This document shows positions 50,781 through 59,572 of a stretch of DNA of 64,000 nucleotides, piece after piece. A program made the position numbers and the translations under genes. Below the pieces are notes generated by a model. The model was given only the letters and a program-made list of their open reading frames with translations. It was not told where the DNA came from and did not search any database. Source of the stretch: DASYQD01 sp036005845 (GTDB lineage Bacteria > Acidobacteriota > Thermoanaerobaculia > Multivoradales > JAIOJS01); NCBI GenBank assembly GCA_036005845.1, contig DASYQD010000117.1, positions 62,001-126,000 of the forward strand, in the 5' to 3' direction. Each line of letters starts with the position of its first letter. Within the stretch, counting starts at the first letter, position 1.

Positions 50781-52373
50781 ATGACGGTCGAGCCGCTGCA
50801 GGTGCCCTCCGTTGCCGCGCCGCAGCGGTGGGCGAAGGTGATCGACCACACGCGCTGCATCGGCTGCCACGCCTGCTCGACGGCGTGCAAGGCCGAGAAC
50901 GAGGTGCCGCTCGGCGTGCACCGCACGTACGTCAAGTACGCCGAGGTGGGCACCTTCCCGCAGGTGAAGCGCCACTACCAGGTGACGCGCTGCAACCAGT
51001 GCGACGACGCGCCGTGCGTCGAGATCTGCCCCACCGGCGCGATGTACCGGCGGCGCGACGGCATCGTCGACTTCGACAAGTCGATCTGCATCGGCTGCAA
51101 GGCCTGCATGGCGGCCTGCCCCTACGACGCCATCTTCATCAACCCCGAGGACCACTCGGCGGAGAAGTGCAACTTCTGCGCGCACCGCATCGACGTCGGC
51201 CTCGAGCCGGCGTGCGTGACGGTGTGCCCGACGCAGGCGATCCTCGTCGGCGATTTGGACGACCCACGCTCGCCCGTGGCGCAGATCGCGCACCGCGAGC
51301 CGGTGGCGGTGCGCCGGCCGGAGAAGGGGACGCAGCCGAAGCTCTTCTACAAGGGCGCGCACCAGGCGACGCTCGATCCGCTGGCGGCGCGGCGGCCGGA
51401 GGGCGGGCTGTTCCTGTGGGGCGAGCAGGCGGAGGCGCACGACCAGGTGGTGAGCGGCCATCCGCGCGCCGCCGAGTCGCGGCGCGGCTGGGGCGCGCAG
51501 CCGGGGACGTCCTCGGCGGCGGCGCTGCTCGCCTTCGACGTGCCGCACACGATCCCGTGGGACTGGCGGGTCGGGCTGTATACGTTGACGAAGGGGATCG
51601 CGGCCGGCGCGTATCTGATCGCGCTGCTGTTGGTGCTCGCCGGCGTCGTGGAACCGAACCGCGGGTTGTGGACGACGGCGGCGCCGCTGCTCGCCATGGC
51701 GGCGCTCGTGGCGACCGCGGGGATCCTCGTCGCCGACCTCGAGCATCCCGAGCGTTTCTGGATGCTGCTCACCCGCGGGCGGTGGCGGAGCTGGCTCGTC
51801 CGCGGCGCCTGGATCCTCACCGGCTACGGCGTCGTGCTGGCGGCGCACGTCGGGTCCGTGCTCCTTCGCGGCGCGGCCCCGCGATGGCTCGTGCCGCTCG
51901 CCGCGCTCGGTGCGCCGCTGGCGGCGCTGACTGCTATCTATACCGCTTGGTTGTTCGCGCAGGCCAAGGCGCGCGACCTCTGGCAGAACCCGCTGCTGCC
52001 GCCGCACCTGCTGCTGCAGTCACTCGTCGCCGGCGCCGCAGCGCTGCTGCCGATGGCCGTCGTCGTGGCGCCCGAGGCGGTGCCCACGTTGGCGCGCTGG
52101 CTGGCCATCGGCGCCGCGCTCCACTTGGCGATGGTGGCGGGGGAGATGACCCTGCCGCATCCCACGGCACACGCGCGCCTCGCCGCGCACGAGCTCGCAC
52201 GCGGGCGGTATCGCACGGCGTTCACGGCAGGGCTCGTGCTCGTCGCGGCGACGATGGTGGCGCCTTGGTTGTCACCACCGCTCGCCGTCGTCGCGGCAGT
52301 GGCGGCGCTCGCCGGTCTGCTCGCGCACGAGCACGCCTACGTCCAGGCCGGGCAGTCGGTGCCGCTGGCGTGA
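50781..52373 (+). CDS. Fused 4x[4Fe-4S] ferredoxin subunit and NrfD-like membrane anchor
   Basis: The protein has 530 residues. Residues about 20-165 are a PsrB/DmsB-type electron-transfer domain with sixteen cysteines in four groups (CIGCHACSTACKAEN; CNQCDDAPCVEICP; CIGCKACMAACP; CNFC ... ACVTVCP). From about 245 an NrfD/PsrC-like domain with some eight membrane helices follows (DVPHTIPWDWRVGLYTLTKG). In most organisms these are two proteins. The subunit passes electrons between the quinone pool and the molybdenum enzyme encoded 13 bases downstream. The Fe-S part has no Tat signal of its own. Confidence 0.92.
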   Translation: MTVEPLQVPSVAAPQRWAKVIDHTRCIGCHACSTACKAENEVPLGVHRTYVKYAEVGTFPQVKRHYQVTRCNQCDDAPCVEICPTGAMYRRRDGIVDFDKSICIGCKACMAACPYDAIFINPEDHSAEKCNFCAHRIDVGLEPACVTVCPTQAILVGDLDDPRSPVAQIAHREPVAVRRPEKGTQPKLFYKGAHQATLDPLAARRPEGGLFLWGEQAEAHDQVVSGHPRAAESRRGWGAQPGTSSAAALLAFDVPHTIPWDWRVGLYTLTKGIAAGAYLIALLLVLAGVVEPNRGLWTTAAPLLAMAALVATAGILVADLEHPERFWMLLTRGRWRSWLVRGAWILTGYGVVLAAHVGSVLLRGAAPRWLVPLAALGAPLAALTAIYTAWLFAQAKARDLWQNPLLPPHLLLQSLVAGAAALLPMAVVVAPEAVPTLARWLAIGAALHLAMVAGEMTLPHPTAHARLAAHELARGRYRTAFTAGLVLVAATMVAPWLSPPLAVVAAVAALAGLLAHEHAYVQAGQSVPLA

Positions 52374-52386
52374 GAACGCAGCCACG

Positions 52387-55308
52387 ATGAGCGACGATCC
52401 GACCAGCAGCGACGCGACCAGCAGCGACGCGACCTGCAGCGACCCGAGGGCCGCGGCACCCGGCGAGACCTTCTACCAGGGTCCGAGCGGTGTCCACCTC
52501 GCCGCCCATCCGCCGAAGGAGCGCTGGGACGACTGGGTGGAGCTCGATTCCAAGGCCTGGCCGAAGCGGGTGGAGAAACGCTACCACCTCGTCCCGACGA
52601 CCTGCTTCAACTGCGAGTCGGCGTGCGGCCTGCTCGCCTTCGTCGACGCCGAGACCGGCGAGATCCGCAAGCTCGAAGGCAACCCCGAGCACCCGGGCTC
52701 GCGCGGCCGCAACTGCGCCAAGGGGCCGGCGACCCTCAACCAGATCCTCGACCCCGACCGCATCCTCTATCCGCTCAAGCGCGTCGGCGGCCGCGGCGAA
52801 GGGAAGTGGGAACGCGTCTCCTGGGACGCGGTGCTCGACGACATCGCCGCGCGCATCCGCAAGGCGCTCCAGGAAGGCCGCCAGCGCGAGGTGATGTACC
52901 ACGTCGGCCGCCCCGGCGAGGACGGTTTCGTCGAGCGCCTGCTGGCGGCCTGGGGCGTCGACGGCCACAACTCGCACACCAACGTGTGCTCGGCGAGCGC
53001 GCGCGCCGGCTACCAGCTCTGGTCGGGCATCGACCGGCCGAGCCCCGACTACGCCAACGCCAAGGTCATCTTCCTCGTCAGCGCGCACCTCGAGACCGGG
53101 CACTACTTCAACCCGCACGCGCAACGTATCGTCGAGGCGAAGCAGCGCGGGGCGAAGATCGTGGTGCTCGATACGCGGCTGTCGAACACCGCGACGCACG
53201 CCGATTGGTGGCTGGCGCCCCAGCCGGGCTCGGAGCCGGCGATCCATCTCGCCATCGCGCATCACCTGATCGCCACGCGCCGCTACGACCGTGACTTCGT
53301 ACGGCGGTGGTGGAACTGGCAGGACTGGTTGGCGGCGGAGCGGCCGCATCTGCCGGAGACGTTCGAGAGCTTCGAGGGCGAGCTCGCGACGCTGTATGCC
53401 GACTTCACTTTCGAGCGCGCCGCGGAGGAGTCCGGCGTCGACGCTGCGACGCTGCGCGAGGTCGCCGAGGTGGTAGCGACCGCCGGCACCGCGCTCTCGA
53501 CCCACACCTGGCGCAGCGCCACCGCCGGCAACGAAGGCGGCTGGCAAGTCGCGCGCACGTTGTTCTTGTTGAACGCGCTGCTCGGCGCGGTGGGGACGAA
53601 GGGCGGCACCTACCTCAACGCCTGGACGAAGTTCGTCCCCAAGCCGATCAAGCTGCCGCGCCACCCGACGCATTGGAACGACCTCAACTGGCCGGTCGAG
53701 TATCCGCTGTCGATGTACGAGCTGTCGTTCCTGCTGCCGCACCTGGTGAAGGAGGGACGCGGCCGACTCGAGGTCTACTTCACCCGCGTCTACAACCCGG
53801 TGTGGACCAACCCCGACGGCTTCTCGTGGATCGAGATGCTGCAGGACGAGGCGAAGGTCGGCCTGCACGTGGCGCTCACACCGTCGTGGAACGAGACCGC
53901 CTACTTCGCCGACTACATCCTGCCCATGGGCCACGCCACCGAGCGGCACGACACCCACTCTTACGAGACGCAGGCGGGGCAGTGGCTCGGCTTCCGCCAG
54001 CCGGTGAAGCGCGCGCTGGCCGAGCGGCAGGGGAGAAAGATCGCCGACACGCGCGAGACCAACCCCGGCGAGGTGTGGGAGGAGAACGAGTTCTGGATGG
54101 AGCTGTCGTGGCGCCTCGACCGCGACGGCGCGCTCGGCATCCGCCCGTTCGTCGAATCCGAGCAGCGGCCGGGCGAGCGGCTTTCGGTAGACGAGTACTA
54201 CGGCTACATCTTCGACCACTCGGTCCCGGGGCTGCCCGAGAAGGCCGCTGCGGAAGGCCTGACGCCGCTGCAGTGGATGCGCCGCTACGGCGCCGTCGAG
54301 ATCAGCAAGGACGCCGGCGCCGTGTACGAAGAGGAGGTGCCCGCGAGCGAGCTCGAGGACGTGGCGGAGGACCGGTTCGGCCGCGTCTACACGCGCGCCG
54401 CGGCGCCGCCGAAGCTCAACCTCGCACCGACCGGCGCGCCCGACAACGACGCCAGCGGCAGGCGGCCGGCCGGCGTGCGCGTCGACGGCGTGGTGCGCCG
54501 CGGCTTCCCGACGCCGAGCGGCCGGCTTGAGTTCTATTCGCCGACGCTGGCGAGTTGGGGCTGGCAAGAGACGGCGCTTCCCGGCTTCTTGCCAAGCCAC
54601 GTTCACCCACAGAAGCTGGCGCCCGATCAGAAGGTGCTCATCTCGACCTTCCGCCTTCCGGTGCACATCCACACCCGTAGCGCCAACGCCAAGTGGCTCG
54701 ACGAGATCGCCCACACCAACCCGCTCTGGCTGCACCCGCAAGATGCCACGCCGCTCGGCGTCAAGACCGGCGACCTCGTGCGCGTCGAGACCGAGATCGG
54801 CCATTACGTCGTGAAGGTCTGGATCACGGAAGGCGTGCGCCCGGGAGTCGTAGCGTGCTCGCACCACATGGGCCGCTGGAAGCTCGACGAGCACGGCCAA
54901 CGCCAGCTCATGACCACGGTGGCGCTCGAACGCAAAGGCACCGAGTGGCGCATGCGCCGCGAAAAGGGCGTCGAGCCGTACGACAGCAAGGACCCCGACA
55001 CGCGTCGAGTCTGGTGGTCGGACGCGGGCATCCACCAGAACCTGACCTTTCCCGTGCACCCCGACCCGGTGTCGGGCATGCACTGCTGGCACCAGGCCGT
55101 GCGCGTGCGGCGGGCGGAAGAAGGGGATCGTTACGGCGACATCGTCGTCGACACCGCCAAGTCGCACGAGGTCTATCGCCAATGGCTGGCGCGCACAAGG
55201 TCTGCCCGCGATCACTCACCCGATAGCACGCGTCGGCCCTATTGGCTGATCCGCCCAGTCAAGCCCAGCCGCGAGGCCTACGCTCTAGATCCCGGCGCTT
55301 CACGATAG
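52387..55308 (+). CDS. Molybdopterin oxidoreductase catalytic subunit (DMSO/polysulfide-reductase family)
   Basis: The protein has 973 residues. The proximal [4Fe-4S] site is Cys73, Cys76, Cys80 and Cys110 (TTCFNCESACGL ... GRNCAKG). Cys201 in HTNVCSASARAGY is the likely molybdenum ligand. FLVSAHLETGHYFNPHA, VLDTRLSNTATHADWWLAP and the C-terminal cofactor-binding domain (ISTFRLPVHIHTRSANAKWLDEI) are family features. No twin-arginine signal is visible; the N terminus is a Ser/Asp/Thr-rich tail made by a 15-bp DNA repeat. With the upstream subunit it forms a quinone-linked enzyme for a sulfur, arsenic or similar oxyanion substrate. The actual substrate is unknown. Confidence 0.88.
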   Translation: MSDDPTSSDATSSDATCSDPRAAAPGETFYQGPSGVHLAAHPPKERWDDWVELDSKAWPKRVEKRYHLVPTTCFNCESACGLLAFVDAETGEIRKLEGNPEHPGSRGRNCAKGPATLNQILDPDRILYPLKRVGGRGEGKWERVSWDAVLDDIAARIRKALQEGRQREVMYHVGRPGEDGFVERLLAAWGVDGHNSHTNVCSASARAGYQLWSGIDRPSPDYANAKVIFLVSAHLETGHYFNPHAQRIVEAKQRGAKIVVLDTRLSNTATHADWWLAPQPGSEPAIHLAIAHHLIATRRYDRDFVRRWWNWQDWLAAERPHLPETFESFEGELATLYADFTFERAAEESGVDAATLREVAEVVATAGTALSTHTWRSATAGNEGGWQVARTLFLLNALLGAVGTKGGTYLNAWTKFVPKPIKLPRHPTHWNDLNWPVEYPLSMYELSFLLPHLVKEGRGRLEVYFTRVYNPVWTNPDGFSWIEMLQDEAKVGLHVALTPSWNETAYFADYILPMGHATERHDTHSYETQAGQWLGFRQPVKRALAERQGRKIADTRETNPGEVWEENEFWMELSWRLDRDGALGIRPFVESEQRPGERLSVDEYYGYIFDHSVPGLPEKAAAEGLTPLQWMRRYGAVEISKDAGAVYEEEVPASELEDVAEDRFGRVYTRAAAPPKLNLAPTGAPDNDASGRRPAGVRVDGVVRRGFPTPSGRLEFYSPTLASWGWQETALPGFLPSHVHPQKLAPDQKVLISTFRLPVHIHTRSANAKWLDEIAHTNPLWLHPQDATPLGVKTGDLVRVETEIGHYVVKVWITEGVRPGVVACSHHMGRWKLDEHGQRQLMTTVALERKGTEWRMRREKGVEPYDSKDPDTRRVWWSDAGIHQNLTFPVHPDPVSGMHCWHQAVRVRRAEEGDRYGDIVVDTAKSHEVYRQWLARTRSARDHSPDSTRRPYWLIRPVKPSREAYALDPGASR
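52401..52445 (+). repeat. Three tandem 15-bp repeats at the start of the molybdoenzyme gene
   Basis: GACCAGCAGCGACGC occurs twice in a row, followed by a third copy with two changes. It encodes TSSDA TSSDA TCSDP. It is in frame, so copy-number change would lengthen the N terminus by five residues per unit. Confidence 0.8.
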
Positions 55309-55572
55309 AGTACACAGCACGCGATAGTTGGTAGGGCTCTGGACACGGCGCGCAACACGCGATGTCTCGAATATTGGGAAGATTGGCGAAGTGCTGTCCT
55401 GCTACTTGGTGAAAGGCAACTGTCCGATAATTGGAATGGCGCCAGCGACGAGCACGCGTGGTAGTTCGTGTTTGAGCGCACCGCCAACGATTGTCGCCGT
55501 ACCAGCATGGCTGGGGGCAATGTACTACGGGCTCATCCCGCGTCGGCGCAAGCCCATAGAGAAGGGGAGTCA
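55309..55572. other. 264-bp gap at the left edge of the low-GC stretch
   Basis: The region between the molybdoenzyme gene and the membrane-protein gene has visibly lower G+C than its left side. A weak promoter-like pair is present (TTGGTG at 55406 and TAATTG at 55428, 16 bases apart). Small frames cross it on both strands, but none shows a recognisable protein or a good ribosome site. It probably holds the promoter of the three-gene unit. Confidence 0.4.
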
Positions 55573-57363
55573 ATGAATCGCACGCTAGTCAGTCGGGTAG
55601 TGCTTGGCGCTTTCTTGGTCCTCTTGTCGATTGACGTCACCTTCCTCTCGTGTGTCACGATGTACGAGCGACCTATTGGTCCCGCCGTCAGCTTCAGAAG
55701 GCTGCCGGAAACGAACGTTCCGGCGCAACCGGGCTCACAGGTGCGACCGGCCGCAGGTGGCCAATCGACGCCGCCAGCCTGGTCCGGCCAAGCTCATCCT
55801 CTTGAAGGGTGGGTAAACCCTGCGATCGTGATATTGGTCATTCTCTTGCTCGCGATTCCTGCGGGCTGGATCTATCTATTCCATTCTCATTGGGTCCGAC
55901 GGAAGACCGCAGACACAGAAGACATTCTGCATTGGTTGACCGCGATCAGTGTTCCATATCTGATCCTTGGCTTCGCGATGATTCTGGAGTTTCGGGCCGT
56001 CATAGAGGACCCGGCCGCCGGGGTGGGTGCCATCGCGGCTATTATGGTGCTATATGCCCTCAGCATTCTCGCGAGCTTTCTTTATCTCGAAGTGCGTGAT
56101 CTCAAAAAAACTTTCGCCGAAAAAGTGGCCGAGTCGACCGCGAAGGTTGCAGAGGCCAGCAAATGGTACTCCTACTCATTGGCGCTCTCCTCTGCCGAGG
56201 ATGGCCAGCCGTCTCCCGGCGCCTCTATCGAGCAGCTGCTTGCATCTTGGCAGTCTATTTACGCGTGTGAGCTGCCGCGAACAGGCGGTGCGACCGCTCA
56301 AAAAGTCAAGTTGAGGAGAAACGCGATCGGTACTTTGCTGTCGACCTACATGAAGGAAGAAGCAGAAAGTGCGAGCGGCTCGATGTCATTGGACCGCGTA
56401 CCTGAGAGTGTCTGGCCATGGGCCGGTGAATCCGACGCCAACACGAATCGAGAGGGTGTCAGCTTTCTGATTACTAACGTCGGCTACTACGCGAAGCTCC
56501 TGCGGGCCGTGTCCCATTTCCTTCCGGGTGCCGCCGACGAGCCATCCGGCGTGTTTCTGGCGACGATTACGTACGCGCTGCCGCCCTTGTGGTGGAACTG
56601 GCAAGCGCCCGCAGGGGACGCATACATCTACCCGCCCGTGGAGCAATTCCGCGACACGCTGCACTCGCTAGCGGGCGACGTTAATCATGGTCCACGACGC
56701 GCGCGTGTCTTCCGTAAAGTTATCGTTGCAGACGGCTGGGTTGATCCGAGTCTTTTTTCTAGAGATGATTGGGAGCGGATGGCTCAGTGGCAGTTGGCTC
56801 TTCACCGAGATCGCCAAACTCCCATTTCGTCATATATGCGGTCTCTGCCTGTCGAGTACTACGACGCGGTCAGCAAGACCGGAAATCTGGTCAAGGAGCT
56901 GCAGTGGACCGGTGGCAGACCGACCACGGATGGGCGCCGCCGTGGCCGTCACGCCTATTGGATGTTAGACGAGAACGCGCGGCCCCTAAGGGATAGCGAC
57001 TTGGATCTCGTGGGAGTGTGGGAATACTTCGCCGACTACATGCATCCGCGGAAACAGGGCTACACCGACATTGTCGGTATCCCTCAAGAGGTATTCGCCT
57101 CGCCTGTCTTCGACAAGAACTCCCCCGGTTTGAGCGGATGTGGCGAACTACTGTTCTTTGGTGTCAGTGACCCCGATAGCGCCGACGCATGGACCGAGCA
57201 GAAGGAGCCGGAACTCGCACTCGCGGTACTTACAACTATGAGTCCTAGTTCCGAGACCCTCTTTGTTACAGCCGTGTGGGGGGAGGCTCGCCTCTACGAG
57301 TTGTGGGACGCGATACGTTGCGTTGTAGGTAGGTTTTCGCCTCCGATAGCCACCACGGCGTGA
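55573..57363 (+). CDS. Membrane protein of unknown function, first gene of a desulfurase-linked unit
   Basis: The protein has 596 residues, with AGGGGAG just before the ATG. Hydrophobic segments lie at about 8-28, 83-104, 119-140 and 150-171. The first two are separated by a Pro-rich loop likely outside the cytoplasm. A Lys/Glu/Ala-rich helix (about 174-195) leads into a ~400-residue soluble domain with no recognisable motif. It contains PPLWWNWQAP, an YMRSLPVEYYDAVSKTGN stretch and LDLVGVWEYFADYMHP. Codon use is less GC-biased than in flanking genes. The stop overlaps a GTG in frame with the next gene. It could be a membrane-anchored sensor or effector; this is inference. Confidence 0.7.
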   Translation: MNRTLVSRVVLGAFLVLLSIDVTFLSCVTMYERPIGPAVSFRRLPETNVPAQPGSQVRPAAGGQSTPPAWSGQAHPLEGWVNPAIVILVILLLAIPAGWIYLFHSHWVRRKTADTEDILHWLTAISVPYLILGFAMILEFRAVIEDPAAGVGAIAAIMVLYALSILASFLYLEVRDLKKTFAEKVAESTAKVAEASKWYSYSLALSSAEDGQPSPGASIEQLLASWQSIYACELPRTGGATAQKVKLRRNAIGTLLSTYMKEEAESASGSMSLDRVPESVWPWAGESDANTNREGVSFLITNVGYYAKLLRAVSHFLPGAADEPSGVFLATITYALPPLWWNWQAPAGDAYIYPPVEQFRDTLHSLAGDVNHGPRRARVFRKVIVADGWVDPSLFSRDDWERMAQWQLALHRDRQTPISSYMRSLPVEYYDAVSKTGNLVKELQWTGGRPTTDGRRRGRHAYWMLDENARPLRDSDLDLVGVWEYFADYMHPRKQGYTDIVGIPQEVFASPVFDKNSPGLSGCGELLFFGVSDPDSADAWTEQKEPELALAVLTTMSPSSETLFVTAVWGEARLYELWDAIRCVVGRFSPPIATTA

Positions 57364-57365
57364 CT

Positions 57366-57375
57366 AGGGGGAGAG
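57366..57375 (+). promoter_or_regulatory. Ribosome binding site favouring an internal ATG start
   Basis: AGGGGGAGAG lies 5 bases before ATG 57381. It supports that ATG over the GTG at 57360 that overlaps the previous stop. Confidence 0.6.
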
Positions 57376-57380
57376 TGCGT

Positions 57381-58289
57381 ATGGCTGCATCCCAGATTCG
57401 CAGGCGACCCGCGCGGGTAATCGCACCAAGGGATTTACGCGCGTCGTTGTTGAAAGGTCCTGCATCGTGGCCTGGAACTCTCTTTGTACTAGCCGGCCAT
57501 TTTTATTTGGTGTTTCGCGAGCGCGAGCGGCGCTTTGTTCCGCTGCTGAGATCGATCGTTGATAGCGACGGGGGCGCTACGCAGCTCGAGTATTCCTACG
57601 TGGCAGAAGTTGGTGACTTCCCGGAAGAGTCGTGGGCGTTGGCAGCTGAGCTCGCGTCGAAAAGGCCGATTGCATCGACCAAGTTGGTGCTTTTGGTCGA
57701 TGACCACCAGTTTCGTCGGATCCAGCCAGATGCAGTTGGCAGCGCGATCTTGAAAACGGCGAAGGCTCGATTCTTCTCCTCGGCTCAGCAGCTGCCGCCG
57801 GCATTCTCTAGGGCGCTCAGCGAGCGAGGCTTACCTCAAGACGTGGTGGAAAAGTGGGTGGATCCGTCCTCCGGCGAAGCTTCATATTTCTTGTCAGAGT
57901 CGCTTCTGCGGCGCCATTTCTCCCGCCAGACCAAGAGCTGGCTCCTTCGGAGGCCAGGGTTTTCGGTAGAGGGAAGAGAAATCGGAATCCCGCGCTTCCT
58001 CTATCGCGAGCCGGGACATGCTCTAGAGGCTTGCTTGGTGGATGAAGTTGGTGAGGCAACGTGTTCGGCGACGTCCATGCAGCTACTTGTCGAGTTAGCC
58101 AAGCGAGGCGCAAGGAACGCGCTGCTGTTCGTGCCTTACTACTGCCGCGGTCAAGTAGAGCCTACGATGGCGGGCATTATGAGCGTCCTCGAGGATCTTA
58201 GCAATGTGTGGGTCGTTTGGGGACAAACTCCAGGGCTCGATGCTGATGCCGGAAGAGAGGTGTCTTGTTTTTTGCCGCTCAAGGCGTGA
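57381..58289 (+). CDS. Unrecognised soluble protein, second gene of the desulfurase-linked unit
   Basis: The protein is about 302 residues from ATG 57381 (or 309 from GTG 57360). There is no signal peptide and no membrane helix; the N terminus is Arg-rich. Visible features are a beta-rich start (GTLFVLAGHFYLVFRERERR), STKLVLLVDDHQFRRI, and a C-terminal LLFVPYYCRGQVEPTMAGIM with a single Cys. Further strands follow (NVWVVWGQTPG). No family is recognised. It is packed between the membrane protein and the cysteine desulfurase, 12 bases before the latter, so it probably acts with them, perhaps as acceptor or adaptor of sulfur. That role is speculative. Confidence 0.68.
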   Translation: MAASQIRRRPARVIAPRDLRASLLKGPASWPGTLFVLAGHFYLVFRERERRFVPLLRSIVDSDGGATQLEYSYVAEVGDFPEESWALAAELASKRPIASTKLVLLVDDHQFRRIQPDAVGSAILKTAKARFFSSAQQLPPAFSRALSERGLPQDVVEKWVDPSSGEASYFLSESLLRRHFSRQTKSWLLRRPGFSVEGREIGIPRFLYREPGHALEACLVDEVGEATCSATSMQLLVELAKRGARNALLFVPYYCRGQVEPTMAGIMSVLEDLSNVWVVWGQTPGLDADAGREVSCFLPLKA

Positions 58290-58301
58290 AAAGGGAGTCT
58301 T

Positions 58302-59444
58302 GTGAAGCGCATCATTGATCTCGACGCCAACGCAACCACCCGCATGCTGCCGGAGGTGATAAATGCAGTGTGCGGCGCCATGAGAGCCGGACATGGTAAC
58401 TCCTCGTCCTCTCATGGCCTAGGGAAGGCTGCGGGTCGTGCGGTTGGCGAGGCTAGAGGGGCTGTTGCTGAGCTGATCGGCGCCGACGTCGACGAGGTGA
58501 TTTTCGTTCCGAGCGCAACTGCGGCGATCAACCTCGCGGTGCTTGGCCATCTTGGGGCGGCCCGGAAGCGTGACAGGAGATTGTCGGTGTTCCTCTCGCG
58601 GCTTGAGCACATGGCTGTTCTCAAGGCAGTGCAGGCCGCGAACAGAAAGGGCTTGGCCCGAGTGACAGTATTGCCAAGCGGGGAACATGGCGAGGCTCGC
58701 CCTCTCGACGCACATATACCAGATCATATTGATCTCGTATGCGTGTTTCACGGCAACAATGAGATCGGTACTCTGAATGATCTTGTGGCCCTCTCTAACT
58801 TCGCGAAGGCTGCTGGGGCCCGATTGTTCGTCGACGCCGCGCAAACGGGTGCCTATTGCCCCGTCCGAGTCGATCAGCTGCCAGTTGACTTGGCTTGCAT
58901 TTCCGCTCACAAGATGCACGGGCCGCTTGGAGCTGCCGCGCTATACGTGCGGCGAGATACTCCGATGCAGCCCATTCTATTCGGCGGAGGCCAAGAGAAG
59001 GGTTTGTGGCCAGGGACCCTGAATGTGCCGGCCTTGGTTGGGTTCGGCGTGGCGGCGCGGCTCGCGCGAACATTCGGTGCTGCGCGAGTGGCTCAGGTGG
59101 AGCGACTTCGCGAGCTGCTGTGGAACGAGCTGCTGCGGGAGGTTCCCGACGCAATCTTAAACGGCCATCCGACAAACCGATTGCCAGGCAACCTGAGCAT
59201 TACCATTCCCTTCGTTCCTGTCGAGGTGTTGCAACGCAGGCTCCCGGGTTTGGCTTTTTCTCGCGGTAGTGCATGCGCCTCGGACTCGGGAGGGCCGAGC
59301 CATGTCTTGTCTGGGCTTGGTTTGGGGCCTGAAGAGGCTCGTTGGACAATTCGGCTGGGAGTGAGCACGTTGACTCGGGAGCAAGATGTTATCCAAGCGG
59401 GTCGGCAGATCGGCAGGTGTGCCAAGGCTATTCGCGGTTGGTAG
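58302..59444 (+). CDS. Cysteine desulfurase (IscS/NifS/DndA-like)
   Basis: The protein has 380 residues, with a GTG start and AAGGGAG just upstream. PLP-binding features are ATAAINLAVLG, FHGNNEIGTLND, LFVDAAQTGAY and CISAHKMHGPLGAAALYVR, where Lys204 should hold the cofactor. The active-site loop FSRGSACASDSGGPSHVLSGLGL (quoted here as one family motif in part) contains Cys325, so the enzyme looks functional. The family moves sulfur from cysteine to a protein persulfide for Fe-S clusters, tRNA or phosphorothioate DNA. No IscU, DndB-E or Ssp genes are nearby; it is the third gene of an unfamiliar unit. Confidence 0.9.
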   Translation: MKRIIDLDANATTRMLPEVINAVCGAMRAGHGNSSSSHGLGKAAGRAVGEARGAVAELIGADVDEVIFVPSATAAINLAVLGHLGAARKRDRRLSVFLSRLEHMAVLKAVQAANRKGLARVTVLPSGEHGEARPLDAHIPDHIDLVCVFHGNNEIGTLNDLVALSNFAKAAGARLFVDAAQTGAYCPVRVDQLPVDLACISAHKMHGPLGAAALYVRRDTPMQPILFGGGQEKGLWPGTLNVPALVGFGVAARLARTFGAARVAQVERLRELLWNELLREVPDAILNGHPTNRLPGNLSITIPFVPVEVLQRRLPGLAFSRGSACASDSGGPSHVLSGLGLGPEEARWTIRLGVSTLTREQDVIQAGRQIGRCAKAIRGW

Positions 59445-59572
59445 ACGCAAGCGGGACAGGCTAGGCTGAGCAAGTATGAATGATTCGAGCAACACGTCAA
59501 CATCTCTGCCGGGCAACGTGTCACGTGGATGCCTGACTTTTCCAGGCGGTCGCCGGGAGGAATGCACCGGGG

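Noticed and set aside
52401..52445. Short tandem repeats as a possible CRISPR fragment
   Set aside because: The units are directly adjacent, without spacers, and are in frame inside a gene.
52222..55215. 997-codon minus-strand frame
   Set aside because: It is exactly antisense to the molybdoenzyme genes, with Val/Arg/Ala/Leu-rich content and no domain.
55328..55576. 82-codon plus-strand frame before the membrane-protein gene
   Set aside because: It has only a TTG start, no ribosome site and no recognisable features. It could be a leader peptide but cannot be supported.
58302..59444. Desulfurase as part of a DNA phosphorothioation (Dnd or Ssp) system
   Set aside because: No DndB-E, SspB-D or restriction partners are present in the window. 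The two neighbouring proteins do not show ATPase, PAPS-reductase-like or nuclease motifs.
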